From Trachythela sp. YZ-2020 (taxonomy: Eukaryota; Cnidaria; Anthozoa; Malacalcyonacea; Clavulariidae): 64,000 nt of DNA. Under the pieces are notes generated by a model. It was not told the DNA's origin. It searched no databases and was given only the letters and a program-made list of their open reading frames with translations. The stretch lies in assembly GCA_016169945.1 (NCBI GenBank), contig JADLSH010000155.1, positions 2,363,501 through 2,427,500 on the forward strand. Reading direction: 5' to 3'. Position 1 is the first letter of the stretch. Each line of letters opens with the position of its first letter. The position numbers and the translations under genes are program-made. Of the stretch, positions 42,064 through 53,912 are shown in pieces.

Positions 42064-44244
42064 CAGGGTGTATAAAAAAAACTGAACAATTTTGAATCGG
42101 CTCTCAATTTCAGAAATCCGTTCATGTTATGAAATTTTGAATCAATATAGATTGTTGGGGTGCTTATAATGTGGTATAAACAAAAAAAAATGTATAAAGA
42201 TAAATTTTTCAGAGCAGGGGGGTTGTCCTTTTTAACTGCACTAAAAATGGCTTGCGCGCGAAAATTAAATGCTTAAAACGCATTTTGAATTCATGAACGA
42301 GAAATTTGTCATGTGCTTTATTAATGGACAAAATTTCACAAATTTTACTCAATTTTAAGTCCTTCAAAAAGCCGCTGAAACTTTCATCTTTTTGCCACTC
42401 ATGCCTTTCACGCTTGATTCGATTCATGCACATTTATGTAAATTATTTGGTTATTTCACTTTTCCCCCAAGGGACTCGCAAATTACACCTGAGAAATTCG
42501 CTTGCGAAAACATGTTTTTATTTGGAATTTCAAATTCACTCAAAGTACATTTAAATTACACACAAACTACGTACACAATTTCGTTTAAAAAAGTCACAAC
42601 TTTCTCTTAGACTTAGTCCTCGACATGTCCTCCATTTTTTCCTACGCAGATTCGTGCCCTCTTAACCATATCATATACAGCACGTCGTACCATTGCTCGA
42701 TCTTGCCGAAGGGCATTCATTTCTTTGCCAATTCGTCGCTCGAGCTCATCGAGATTTTCTGGCGGAGTTTCGAAAACTTTGCTTTTAAGATAGCCCCACA
42801 GAAAAAGGTCAAGTGGAGTGAGGTCTGGTGATCTTGGTGGCCATTCGACTGCACGATTCAATGCGATCACCCGGTTTCCAAACAGCTCTGACAAGCGCTC
42901 GGTGACAATTCTTCTCCTGTGAGGAGGCGCACCGTCTTGTGCCCATCAAATTCGCTGAAACATAGCATTTCTCCTGCCGCGATAACGGGCCAATTGCCGT
43001 AAGCAGGGACAATTTCTTCGTTGAGTAACTGCAAATAATCCTCGCCGTCAATGTTGTGTCGAAAGAAAAAGGGACCGATAACAGTTCCATTTCCCATTAA
43101 ACCGACCCATACCGTTAACTTATGGCGGTCGACATTGCGTTGATATTGAAAATGTAACGGTTGTTCACCTCGTGACCTGTATTCGCGAATGTTGTGGGTA
43201 TTGATCGAGGCATTTAATGCAAAACCTGCTTCGTCACCAATAATTACATCGTCAAGAAAGCGGTCGTTCTGCTGAAGAAGCCACTGACTAAACCGCTCTC
43301 GTCGCGGGAAATCACCCGGAAGAAGTTGATGCCGTTTTACCATTTGATAAGGGTGGAAACGCAGATCTAGGTGGGCTATCCGATTAAATGTTGCTGATGA
43401 CAAACCAAGTCCGTTTCGACGACAGCTTAAACGTCCTCCGGCAGGTATTGCCTCCTCGTTAGCTTCTTCAATGACATTCCGCACTGCTTCGATGTTTGCT
43501 GCACCTCTTGCAGTTCTCGGACGTCCGGATCTTCCCTTATTTAATTTGCAACTCGAGCCGCTAATAGAATACTTGTGCACATTATTATAAACAGTCACAC
43601 GTGAGGGACATCGCGTACTTGGATATGCTTCCCTAAATCTTTGAAGAACTCGGTTGACGTTATCATTATTACGATGGTACTCAGAAACAATAAATGCCCT
43701 CTGCTGCGGAGTAAATTGTGGCCTAACCATTTAAAAATTTTGTGAAGATAACAAAAGAATGAAAAGTGTGTCACAACAAACAATTCGAAGGGTAAACATG
43801 TTTTCGCAAGCTAATTTCTCAGGTGTACTTTGCGAGTCCCTTGGAGGAAAAGTGAAATAACCAACTAATTTACATAAGTATGCATGATCGAATCAAGCGT
43901 GAAAGGCATGAGTGGCAAAAAGATGAAAGTTTCAGCGGCTTTTTGAACGACTTAAACTTGAGTAAAATTTGTGAAATTTTGTCCATTAATAAAGCACATG
44001 ACAAATTTCTCGCTCATGAATTCAAAATGCGTTTTAAACGTTTCATTTTCGCGCGCAAGCCATTTTTAGTGCAGTTAAAAAAGACACCCCCCCTGCTCTG
44101 AAAAGTTTAGCTTTATACATTTTTTTGTTTATACCAAATTATAAGCACCTCAACAATCTATATTCATTCAAAATTTCATAACATGAACGGATTTCTGAAA
44201 TTGGGAGCCGATTCAAAATTGTTCAGTTTTTTTTATACACCCTG
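42064..44244 (-). mobile_element. Mariner/IS630-type transposon with long TIRs
   Basis: Ends CAGGGTGTATAAAAAAAAC and its inverse with TA on both sides (42062-42063 and 44245-44246). Inverted repeats extend about 450 bp (42064-42517 and 43793-44244) with about 95% identity by eye. The enclosed transposase is on the minus strand. Long TIRs are unusual for a mariner-type element. It lies in the putative uridylyltransferase intron. Confidence 0.9.
42613..43730 (-). pseudogene. Mariner-type transposase, one frameshift
   Basis: Starts at 43730 with MVRPQFTPQQRAFIVSEYHR. A first helix-turn-helix domain (FREAYPSTRCPSRVTVYNNV) is followed by GRSGRPRTAR, the usual GRPR linker. The catalytic domain starts at IIGDEAGFALNAS (first D). 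A frameshift near 42950 and a stop separate it from WAQDGAPPH (second D) and WPPRSPDLTPLDLFLWGYLK (third acidic position), ending at 42613. The first domain resembles the DUF4817 helix-turn-helix region found with such transposases. Otherwise it is about full length (about 370 residues). Confidence 0.9.
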
Positions 44245-44430
44245 TATAAACAGTATATATGATTATATATAACAGTATGTAAAAACAGACAAAATGGGTA
44301 TATCGATCAGGAATTCAAACGACATTATAGTATAGACTGCTACCTTAAAGGGATACGATAATGTGTTTATTGATTAACGACTGAGTAGGAACAGTATTCT
44401 AACATTTGACCTGAAATCTAATTTTATTAG

Positions 44431-44500
44431 AACAATATTGTGAAATAAAAGAAGAGTTTGAAACAAAGTGGCCCGTGATAAATTTTAAAGATGTTAACAG
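44431..44500 (+). CDS. Tentative small exon of the uridylyltransferase gene
   Basis: The acceptor ATTTTATTAG precedes QYCEIKEEFETKWPVINFKD and a GT donor. The phase at its start agrees with the exon ending at 37775. The end phase does not fit the exon at 45782, so one or more exons bearing the GSS and DxD catalytic motifs are missing or unrecognised. Confidence 0.3.
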
Positions 44501-45781
44501 GTATACAGTACATAATTTAGTATCTTCTGATTAAGATTTTAAAATAACTATATTATTATGTCTTAATATGAAACATATACTTGCATGTTTATCGATTTGT
44601 CTGTTTGTACAAATAGTCAAAATGGCCGATTTTTTAATACACACCTATCCACGAGTGACCCTAGCGTAATTAACTAATTATGCAATTATAAGTTATATTG
44701 CAAAAAGTAAAATGCACTATACATATAAATAGATCTTTTACTCTATTAATTTCTGGTTTTAATTAAAACTAATATTGGTATTAAATTTTAAGATAACTAA
44801 AGGCACAATATCTTCCTTAATGTAACAAGTAATTGTGGATAATACTATTAGTGCATTCTTCAGATACAGTGTGTAATTGTTTTTAAACAGTTTTGGCTCT
44901 GTAAGAAATGCTCAATGCTAAATTCCAGTTAAATTCTTTTTGCAAATATATACATAGCATTATTGTGACATTTAAGTCCGTGTATCCACTAGCTTTCAGA
45001 ATTTTACAAAAAAGATGAGAATCCAAAATCATCCTGCTATACTCTGAACACGAACTACTGTATACTCTAAACTCGTACAGCCTTTAATTACCAAACAACG
45101 ACATCTGCTGTATTGTAGGAATAAAAAAGCCATAATATTGTTCTATGAAACCACTGGGCAGGCGCACTCATTGTGTGATTTTAGCGTATGAGTATCATTA
45201 CATCCTTGCAACAACTGTGTAATATACGTTATGAATTAGGTTTAGAACATAAATCACCAAGTGTGCAGTGCGGTCCACGAATGCTATTCATCGATGTGGC
45301 ATAGTGGCGTACAGTAGGAGCAGTTCATCAACCGCTGAGTTCCAAAAAAAAATTACTCTATATAACCACTTCTCTATTGCAAATTAGCAATCATATCCGT
45401 AACAGAGCCCTGTTTGTCATTCTGATTCGAGTATTACTTTCACTTGCAGTGGACTGACAGATTTAGCACTGGAAACAATTTTGTAAGTATCTCTTGCAAT
45501 TTTACCACATATAATAATGTTGAATTAAACAAATAATAATTATGTAGATATTGTGTTTGTGTTTGTGTTTGGATAGCCTGATTGGATAGTACAGGGCATT
45601 TACGAGTGCGGACATATTCGTTCTCAGGTTAAGCCGCTTTCCAAGTGTTTTTGATCAAACACAATCATTGACGTCGATTGGGGGGGGGGTTAACCTCCCA
45701 TTTCCTGCGTGGAGGAGATGTGGATGTTCTCTACTGACTGATGACTCGTTATACCTATAATTTCTTATCTTCTTTTGTCAG
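44501..45781. other. Intron sequence
   Basis: No exon with nucleotidyltransferase motifs was found here despite a search in three frames. A G-run lies near 45679. Confidence 0.45.
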
Positions 45782-45871
45782 GCATTTTTTACCAATTCGT
45801 TATTGAACATTTATTGTGAATTAGACAGTCGTGTAAAACAACTATGCCATTGTTTTAGACTATGGGCCAAG
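45782..45871 (+). CDS. Terminal uridylyltransferase exon (central domain)
   Basis: A 90-bp exon, phase 0 to 0, acceptor TTCTTTTGTCAG, donor AAG|GTAAAA. It encodes AFFTNSLLNIYCELDSRVKQ and LCHCFRLWAK. The pattern N-x-L-L-x-x-Y-C-x-x-D-x-R-V-K-x-L..W-A-K is characteristic of the segment linking the catalytic and PAP-associated domains of TUT4/TUT7-like RNA uridylyltransferases, which add U tails to RNA. It joins in frame to 47135. Confidence 0.72.
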
Positions 45872-46409
45872 GTAAAATTATATTTTTTTCATTTCATTTA
45901 GTAACTGCATGCTGTTGTCTAAGGATATTATTATGCTACAGTATGCGAGGCCATTATTTGAAATTGTCCGTCAGGGATACTTGGGACTTCTCGAGCAACG
46001 TTAAAAGCAGGCATTCTGAACGCAATTTTGAGCATTTAGTACGCCTATTCAAGATAGCCTTGATCTTACTTAACTAAAATATCTACCTGTAATCAACTGA
46101 CGCGTGCTTATGTCCGTGTTACGACGCAATTCACTCACATAGAGAATTACTTGGTTAGCTCTATAGTCCATTCACTACTTACATTATCAAAACAGTGGAA
46201 ACTACAGTAGACATGTGAGTTATCTAAAAAGGTGAACTGGGTAGCAAGAGGCATAAACATTCGTTAGCTGATAATTGGATGCGTTAACGAACGATTACAA
46301 ATTACAGAATTTATCCCGCCTAAACCCTGATGCTATGTCATCCTACTTTCTGCGTCAGTTTAAAGCGAGTTGTATGGTTGTACCCAGAGCACGTTCTTTT
46401 GACTCGATA

Positions 46410-47028
46410 CAGTCAACTCTCGCCTTGCGGACACCCCGCTATTACGGACACCCCGCTATTAAAGACAGTTTGTAAATCCCCGGCCGAAACTACTAAGAAA
46501 TGTATTGAAATAACTCTCGCTATTACGGACTCTTGCTATTACGGCATTGCGGACACTTCATTTCGTCCCCAAAAACATTTTTATTGTTATACTCTCGTTA
46601 CAACGGACACCTTGGACGTATTTTTCTCTGGACACAGTATAAAAGCGAATTACTTTTTAATTTATACAGTGACATATTTTACTGTTTCTATTGATCAGCA
46701 GAAGCTTTGAAGACGCCGTGCGTCATCATTTCTGTCGACAAAACTGACAAACAGAAAAATATAGAATGTTCCGATCTTTTCCCGCTTTATTTACACTACT
46801 TTCGAAGCATTTTACTTTGACTTGCACTTTGCACTCCTGTATTACAGTAAATCTCAACTAGAAGTTGAAATAAACTGGACATTATAAACAAAAAGGAGTA
46901 ATACATTGTAGTGACATTTTACAACCTAAAATTGGGATATTCTCATCGCACCCCGCTATTGCGGACTCTCGCTATTACGGACACTAAATGACGGTCCTCA
47001 GGGTGTACGCTATAACGAGAGTTGACTG
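46410..47028. mobile_element. Pogo/Tigger-like non-autonomous element
   Basis: Ends CAGTCAACTCTCG and CGAGAGTTGACTG with TA on both sides (46408-46409 and 47029-47030). Subterminal regions repeat CGCTATTACGGACACC-type units at both ends. 619 bp, no transposase. Inserted in the intron between the two best uridylyltransferase exons. Confidence 0.85.
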
Positions 47029-47134
47029 TATTTTTTCAATATACAATTCAGCTAGTAGCTTTAAGTAAAGATGTTGTGAATACAAATTGTAACTGGAGTA
47101 AATATATACTGTAAAACATTGCGTATCGTTTTAG

Positions 47135-47251
47135 ATTTGCCAGGTGGATCGTCAAGCTGCTGGCACGTTGCCACCTTACTCGTTCTTTTTAATGACCATT
47201 CATTATCTGCAGCAAATTGAACCTCCTGTTTTACCTGTCATCCATGAAAAG
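47135..47251 (+). CDS. Terminal uridylyltransferase exon (PAP-associated domain start)
   Basis: A 117-bp exon, phase 0 to 0, acceptor CGTTTTAG, donor AAG|GTACGA. It encodes ICQVDRQAAGTLPPYSFFLM and TIHYLQQIEPPVLPVIHEK. The G-x-L-P-P-Y-x-x-x-L-M-x-I-x-x-L-Q-Q..P-P-V-L-P pattern is diagnostic for noncanonical poly(A)/poly(U) polymerases of the TUT/TENT group. Following exons were not recognised before the kelch exons at 50901. Confidence 0.75.
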
Positions 47252-50227
47252 GTACGAAATTCCAAGCCTTGTCTATTTGTTTTCGATACATTGGCCCATT
47301 TCGTTTTTGGTGTCTTTTAAGGCATCTACTGTTTTTACTGCTAGCAAAAAATTATTTTATAAACCAAATTGGAAGAAAAACATGAAAAGAAGTGTCTACT
47401 GTAATCTTTCTAAAAATTCATACCACTGAATCTTAAAGACTTTTGACTAGAGCTGCAATTGTACAGGGAGGTACATATATAGTTACCATTCCCCCCTCTC
47501 TGCAGGGGAGGTAAGGGGTTTGGGGGAAGAACGTGACCCTAAAAAGAGATTAGAAGAAAATGGGAAAGTAGGAATAAGTAGTGGAAGGGAGGGAGGGAAA
47601 GAAGATAAAATAAGCTCAGAATTTATCAAAAAGTTTGAAAATTTCTTCGAGTTACTCATTTTTAGTGCAAAGTTTCACTTTGCAACTATTGTGATTACGG
47701 GGCAAAAATTCACATAAGTGACTCAGATAGGCATAGATGGATAGAGTAAACAATCCGGGGGGAGATTTCACTTGATGTTCTCTATTAGGTTATATATAAT
47801 TCAAGGGCTTATTACTTTTTCAAATATTGAAAATTTATTATTTTTAGCTATAGTTGCGCGTTTCATATTGTTTTTCTGTCTGTTTAATGGAAACGTTCGG
47901 AAACGTTGATAAATTACCCGTCTAATCGGCTAATCGGCCGTATAATATATTTTATATCGTAATGAATTTTCCTTTCGCCAATGAGGATTCGGGCTATTTC
48001 ACCCCCCGTAACACGAATTTTTGTGAGAACTGCAGATCAATGCGCATATAAAATAAACATGGCGACGTATGAGTCTGGCGAAAATTGAGAACAATTTTTG
48101 GACAAGAGATTTATGATTGGCATATATTATTTGGGTTGCAGTTGTAACGATATTCTATTTCAGTGTACGACTATGGTCTATGCCTATGCACAATTTCGCC
48201 ATAAACTGATAAAGATGTCTTAATATTGATGTTGACAATTTCAAAATATACAACAAGACCTGTCGAAAATGTTTTGTGTGATTTTGTTGGCACTATTAGA
48301 GACTTGGTAAGTTTTCTACAATTTATAAACATCTATTACTGACGAGTGACGTGTTCCTGGCGTACATTTATAGAGACTACTCTATAAATCTGTATGAAAT
48401 ATATTGAATATTTGCATGCACAAATCAAGCGACAAGCTGTATTTCATTTGGTTCGCTACAGAGGATGCTTGTTGTATTACTACTGGCAGTTTATTAAACT
48501 CTGACACATCTGTTGATACGAATGCGATAGAAATGTTATAAAATAATGGTATTTTTATTCTTGAAGATTTAAACACTTCCTTGTTTATAATAATAAAACC
48601 TTTTTGATACATTCTTTTAAATGTGTCCTGTAGTGTACGGTGTTGTCGCTTCTTGTCTTTGTATTAATTCTATCGATTTTCCTTAGAGAGATATTTTACT
48701 GTAATAGTTAATAAAATCATGTAGCTATAAATCATGATCTACAGTCAGACACGTTATACAGTATACTGTGTCAGTGTATAAATAACATGCAATTTGATTC
48801 GGCATTTATATAGTCAACCTCGTTGTTATATTGTTCGCTTTTTGTTCGCTTGTTTAACTAATTCATCTTCAAGTTTTACTTCAACTCTGGAGTATACATT
48901 GAAAAGACGAATTTTGTGAAAATTTATCTATCCTCTAAAGGCATATAGATATTTTTCAGATATAAAAATATAATTTGCGTGCAGCATAGCCGGTGAACAG
49001 ACGTGCTCTCGATCGCACGAGAGAGAGTTGATTTAATATGGCCAGCTAATTATTGAAATGTACGAGAAAATATATTTCGTTCACTTTCTAATAAGTCCGT
49101 GGCCGTGATAAAATAATAAATAGTAAAGCGCTCATGTGCTGAAATTGACGGAATCACAGACTGCGTGCTAACGAAAAGACGGCATTGAATTTGTTGGAAT
49201 AAAACAATAAAAGTAAACACTGTTTACAGTGCTATTTATAGAAAGGATAGACTTATGCAAATGCTTCCGCTTTAAAGGAAATGTCCTTTGGAATGAAATT
49301 TTGAAAAAATCAAGCATCGAAATCATCGAATTGAAGTTTTGGAAGAAAGTCTATCTGGTACCGAGTTACACACTGAACAATGAATTACAAGCGCGAATAA
49401 TTCAGTCATTCAAATATATTGAAGAGTTGCAAGAAATTGGCTACAGCTGTGTTACCTCTATTAGGCTCTATAACTATAAATATTTTGCATTTGAATTCGA
49501 ATGACTCTGACCAGATCTTCTGTGCTAAACGTGCATATAGCCAAATCCATACCGTATTCATTTGCCTATATGATCAGTAGTTTACCCCATGAACTTTGCA
49601 CTATCCTTGGGATCTCTGAGTTACAGTTAGCTACCTTTTGAAACGCATCTGGCAGTTGAGAATCATAAAAAAATTGTAAAAATTTGTAAATTAAAATACA
49701 ACTATTAATGGTGGTATAAAATTTAGGCAATGTTTATTAGCAAACCTACTGAATTTCAACCATCATTTTCTCTTTGGCGTACCATCTAAAATTTCTTTAT
49801 TTTAGCATTATTTTATATATTATGCACTAAACATATACTTTTAAAGTTTGTTTGCCGATTGACAAACGTATTAAAAGTAGAAATTTTCAAATGCAGTCAT
49901 TAAACAAGTGGCACTTTACTCATTAGTTTTGAGCGCGTGTTACGTAACATACAAAAAATCTCCTCTTAACAATTGTGCTATAAGTATATTTAACTGAAAA
50001 AGTGCATCCTTTATTATAGTCGGTTTTACGTGCATGCTTACGCTGCAAAATCAAATACGTGCATTTATTATATGACTATGACGTAATTCTTCCATATAAG
50101 GGTACGAGAACAGAACAAATACCAGGCCGTATTGCATGGTAAAATCCGTATTTCTCCTCTTCTATACCAGTTAAACCGGTTTAAACAGAACAAAAATACA
50201 GATTTTTTGTCATATAATAAAAACCTC
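47252..50227. other. Long non-coding stretch
   Basis: Downstream of the last uridylyltransferase exon. Short open frames (47520-47717, 49229-49504) lack recognisable domains. It may hold further introns of that gene or intergenic DNA. Confidence 0.45.
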
Positions 50228-50378
50228 ATTGAATGGTTTGGCATATAATACGGCCGGGTATTTTACTCGTTTCTCGCATTTTCCCTCGCCCGCGGCGGGC
50301 TCGGAAAAGTACTTGAGAAACTCGTAAAATAGCCGGCCGTATTATATGCCTAACCATTCAATAAGATATATGTATTCC
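50228..50378. mobile_element. Palindromic element with GGCCG arms
   Basis: GAATGGTTTGGCATATAATA and CGGCCGGGTATTTTACTCGT on the left pair with ACTCGTAAAATAGCCGGCCG and TATTATATGCCTAACCATTC on the right. Arms are about 50 bp with a GC-rich tip (CCCGCGGCGGG). Confidence 0.75.
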
Positions 50379-50380
50379 CC

Positions 50381-50838
50381 AGTATAATCAACGAACTGAA
50401 GTCATTAAAGTTCGAGATAACCTTTTAAATTCGGTCAAGGGAAGCGAAATTAGTTCGACATAGCGGGGAGTTCGAGTTAACCGAGTTCGAGAAAACCGCG
50501 TAAAAATAATGGAAATAGTAAGGGAAAATCCACGGGAAATGGGTTTAAAGACTGCTTTCCAGTCATGCGTTTTTTATACGTACGTACACGCACGGAAAAG
50601 TTTAAATCCATTTAAGTTTTTGATATTTTACTATTAAGTTAACAAATGCATACTAAAACTTACGGAACACTAAATTCTGTACGCAACGTACAATAAATTC
50701 TAAGTAACATTTAAATGGATTTAAACTTTTCCGTGCGTGTACATGCGTACGAAAAACGCACGGCTGGAATGCAGCCTTAAGTTCGAAATAGCGGGGGTTT
50801 GGAGATAAACGAGTTGGACACAGCGGGGTTCTACTGTA
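50381..50838. mobile_element. Possible pogo-like element with nested foldback
   Basis: The right end CAGCGGGGTTCTACTG followed by TA is typical of pogo/Tigger termini. Subterminal GTTCGAGATAAC-type units lie on the left, but the left terminus is weak. Nested at about 50548-50770 is an inverted repeat (CACGCACGGAAAAGTTTAAA and its inverse). Confidence 0.5.
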
Positions 50839-50900
50839 ATTTTGATTGTACCATAGATAATGGAGATTGTACGAACTTTGCATTCGGTGTTTCTTTTAAG

Positions 50901-50973
50901 GAGTTGGAGTTGCGGCGATCGACAGGAAACTTCACGCAGTTGTAGGATATGATGGAGTACGTCGACTGGATAG
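50901..50973 (+). CDS. Kelch-like protein exon, penultimate
   Basis: Acceptor TTCTTTTAAG, donor AG|GTGAGG. It encodes GVGVAAIDRKLHAVVGYDG and VRRLDS, one kelch blade (the usual double Gly is VG here). It joins in phase with the exon at 51772. Upstream exons (BTB, BACK and the first blades) are not found in the window between this and the uridylyltransferase exons. Confidence 0.75.
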
Positions 50974-51119
50974 GTGAGGAATATCAATTACAAAAATATG
51001 TACTACTCAATCCAATCCCTTGATGCATCAAGAAATTTTATACATTATCGCGCAATCATTAATACAGATACTATATCAGGTTCGTGCAGGTCCCTAAGCT
51101 CCTTGAAAAGTGCTTAAAT

Positions 51120-51480
51120 TGAAAAACAAATTTCAAGGGCACTTGAAAAGTGCTTGAAAATACAAAATTTGTTAAAAGTGCTTGAAAAGTGCTTGAAAAT
51201 CACCAATAATGTTAATTCAAAATAGAACATAATTATCTAATGAGGACATTTTCATAATTTTATTTAGTAAATACTGTAAGAAAGTCGCTTGTCTTCCATT
51301 TTTTTACTATGGTTACCGTTCAGCCGCCATCATTTTATCAGAGTCCACTATATTTTTTTTATATTTCGATTGTGTTTTGTTTGCAAGACAGTAAAAAGTC
51401 CTTGAAAAATTTCATTTTAATGCTTGAATGGTCCTTGAAAAGTCCTTCAATCTTCTTATGGGGAACTTGCACGAACCCTG
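51120..51480. other. Intron repeat with GTGCTTGAAAA units
   Basis: GTGCTTGAAAAGTGCTTGAA-type units at 51140-51200 and related GTCCTTGAAAA units near 51395-51445. It resembles a decayed dispersed repeat; no coding sequence. Confidence 0.4.
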
Positions 51481-51486
51481 TATATG

Positions 51487-51680
51487 TTACGTAACCAAAC
51501 TCAACTTGACTCAACAGACCTGTTACAAGTTGTTCCAACAACTTGTTATCGTTCTGCGATTCAACAACTTTTGAACTAGTTGTGAGTGACAACCTTGTAG
51601 CAACTTGATAAAATGACAACATTGTTACAACTTGTTGACAAGCTTGCCACAAGTCTGTTGCGAACACATCTTGTTGAGCA
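51487..51680. repeat. AACTTGTT-rich dispersed repeat
   Basis: Many copies of ACAACTTGTT and CAACAAC motifs, partly palindromic. A minus-strand frame through it is a by-product. Such repeats are common in invertebrate introns. Confidence 0.55.
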
Positions 51681-51771
51681 GATGTGAGATTTTTACGTTT
51701 GTAGTTGTTCGATGCATTCTTTGAAATTAGCTTGTCCTTTGAAACTAATCATCCGTGTTTCTGCCTTGCAG

Positions 51772-52159
51772 TGTGGAATGCTATGATGCAACATTGGACA
51801 AATGGACATTGGTCGCGTCTATGAACTCAGCTCGAAGCGGGGCGGCCGTTACTGCGGCCAGTAAATATATTTACGCCTTGGGTGGGTATAACGGTACAAC
51901 TCAGTTAAGTAGCGTGGAGAGATATGATCCAGTACTGGACGAATGGTCACTTGTATCAAGTATGTTGGACCATCGTAGTGCCTTGAGTGTGGCGTCATTT
52001 GAGAACAAACTGTATGTATTTGGAGGGTATGATGGGGAAAAGTTTCACGATACTGTGGAAGTTTATGACTGTGAACAGGATCGGTGGGAGGTAGCAGCTG
52101 CCATGAGTATGGGTCGTAGTGGGGCTGCTGTGGTGGTGGGGGTACGACCAGCGTTCTGA
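51772..52159 (+). CDS. Kelch-like protein, last coding exon
   Basis: Acceptor CTGCCTTGCAG at 51771; stop TGA at 52157-52159. It encodes two and a half kelch blades: VECYDATLDKWTLVASM, YIYALGGYNGTTQLSSVERY, LYVFGGYDGEKFHDTVEVYD and RWEVAAAMSMGRSGAAVVV. Each full blade has the double Gly and spaced Y..W. Kelch propellers bind substrates, often for CUL3 ubiquitin ligases. No lesion is seen in this part. It may be the 3' end of a real gene or a partial copy. Confidence 0.82.
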
Positions 52160-53284
52160 GAAATAGACTAGAGTCGTACCTTCATCTAGCAGTATGCAAG
52201 GAAATCAAGGCCAGTTTTCACCGTGGGGAGTTGGCAAGTAGGAAGAATCCAGCGTGGTATTATTTTGTATGTAAGCCACCACGAAAGGAACAAAGTTGGT
52301 GCGCAACATTGCATAAGCGTTTTGGCCCGTTTGGAGGAGGGGCACAGTGGGATTATTGTGGCATAGTATTAGACCGGCTGTGATAGTAGTTTAAAGAGGA
52401 TAGAGAAATAGTCGGTCAGTCCTGTTCCTTAATACCGGTTTTTCACTTGTGAATTTCTTCGCGCGAAGTATCAGAATTGAACTGGTATTAGATATCTGAA
52501 AAGGAGCGGATTAGATATCTAATTAGCTCGAAAATTCGTTGCGCTAAATTGACATACCGTAGTGTAAGCTCGCTCGAAAACATTCGCTAGTGAAAAACCA
52601 CTAAACCGGCTTAAAGAGCCTAATATCATGATCAGAAATTTTGCGTAATTGTAAATATTGGTTCATGTAAAGAAGAAGAATTGCAATAAGCCGCCAATTC
52701 ATAGTGTCGACTGTGCATCTAAATGACCTGAGACCTGAAAAGTTGAAATATGGATGATTGAACAGTTCAATGCTTTGACATGCATATTTCAACTCTTTCA
52801 GTCTCGGATACATGTTTTATGATTGAACTGCAATTTTCAGCCCCGACGCCGAACTCGTCATTTTGATGCGCACTCGACATTATGAATTGGCTTATATATC
52901 TTCTCGGACAAAAACATAAGAAGTTTTGTAACCAGAAACAAAAGAAAACTAATTATTTGCATTTCGCATTTTAACGTCACGTTCAGTAACTTAACCAATA
53001 ATCCATAAAAATGAAGTTTTTGCCTGAGAAGATCGGTATACTATGCCGGATAATGTTGAGCATTCCTTTTGAAATTCATCAATTTAGGGGTTGTTTATAT
53101 GGAGGTATCTGGGCCGGCCAATTGTGCCGAATCCGGCATTTGTTGCTATTTCCCATCAAGACCTCGTTTACACTGGAGCGAATTCTTGTTGCCGTTTACA
53201 CAAGCAGTGACGGATTCGATATGAAATCATGCATGCCGGTTTTGAACTTTGTGTGGAAACTTTGAAGCCGGAAAAAAACATTTC
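52160..53284. other. 3' flank of the kelch exon, no gene seen
   Basis: Would hold the 3' UTR. Short open frames (52601-52813, 53011-53265) are not supported. Confidence 0.45.
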
Positions 53285-53912
53285 AGTCCAACGCTTTCGA
53301 TGTGCAAACTGCTATCTCGATGTGCAAGGCTCTAAAAAGTAAATTACAAAAGTTCCAAAATCGCGCAGCTAGAATATTAGCTGGTGCTGGCTATTAGATT
53401 ACGTCCACTGACGTTCTTCAATCCCTCGGTTGGGATAATTTAGACACAAGAAGACACGATACCAAAGCAATCTTAGTGCATAAAGTCCTAAGTAATAGTT
53501 CAGCACAAAATTTAAAATAACTATTAACTAAAAGGAATCTTCTACAAACTAATTATGATCTCAGAAATTGTCAAACTGATCTGACTCTTCCTAAACCGAA
53601 ACGAAAATTTCTCAAAAATAGCTTTAAATACAGTGGTGCTAAACTCTGGAACAGTCTTCCTACTGAGGCCAAGGAAGCGCAATCTATTTACTCTTTCAAA
53701 AGTATTATTGATAAAAAAATATTAATGCAGCTAGAAACGATATTATGTAAATTCAAGGGTCACACCAATTTCTCCTTTTTGTAAATAATCTATTTTGTTC
53801 TTTTTATCTTCTTGTAAATAGTTCTAATTAAATATTGACGCCCCTCGTGGAAATCAACTACTCTGTTGACGAGGCCAGCGTCATTAAATAAAATTTTACT
53901 ACTACTACTACC
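53285..53912 (+). mobile_element. Non-LTR retrotransposon 3' end, truncated
   Basis: The plus-strand translation with breaks reads KLQKFQNRAARILAGAG, STDVLQSLGWDNLDTRRHDT, KYSGAKLWNSLPTEAKEAQS, then a stop and a 3' UTR with CGCCCCTCGTGGAAATCA and GTTGACGAGGCCAGCG, ending in TAAATAAA and (ACT)n. It is the same family as the SGNH-bearing element at 21419-22585, judging by the shared UTR. Confidence 0.82.

Noticed and set aside
41803..42075. A 90-codon Lys-rich open frame
   Set aside because: It runs into the mariner TIR at 42064, so its end is fortuitous; no domain recognised.
47520..47717. Open frame of 65 codons with Gly/Glu-rich start
   Set aside because: Purine-rich low-complexity sequence; no homology signal by eye.
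49229..49504. A 91-codon open frame upstream of the kelch exons
   Set aside because: No recognisable domain, no paralogue in the window and no supportive splice sites.
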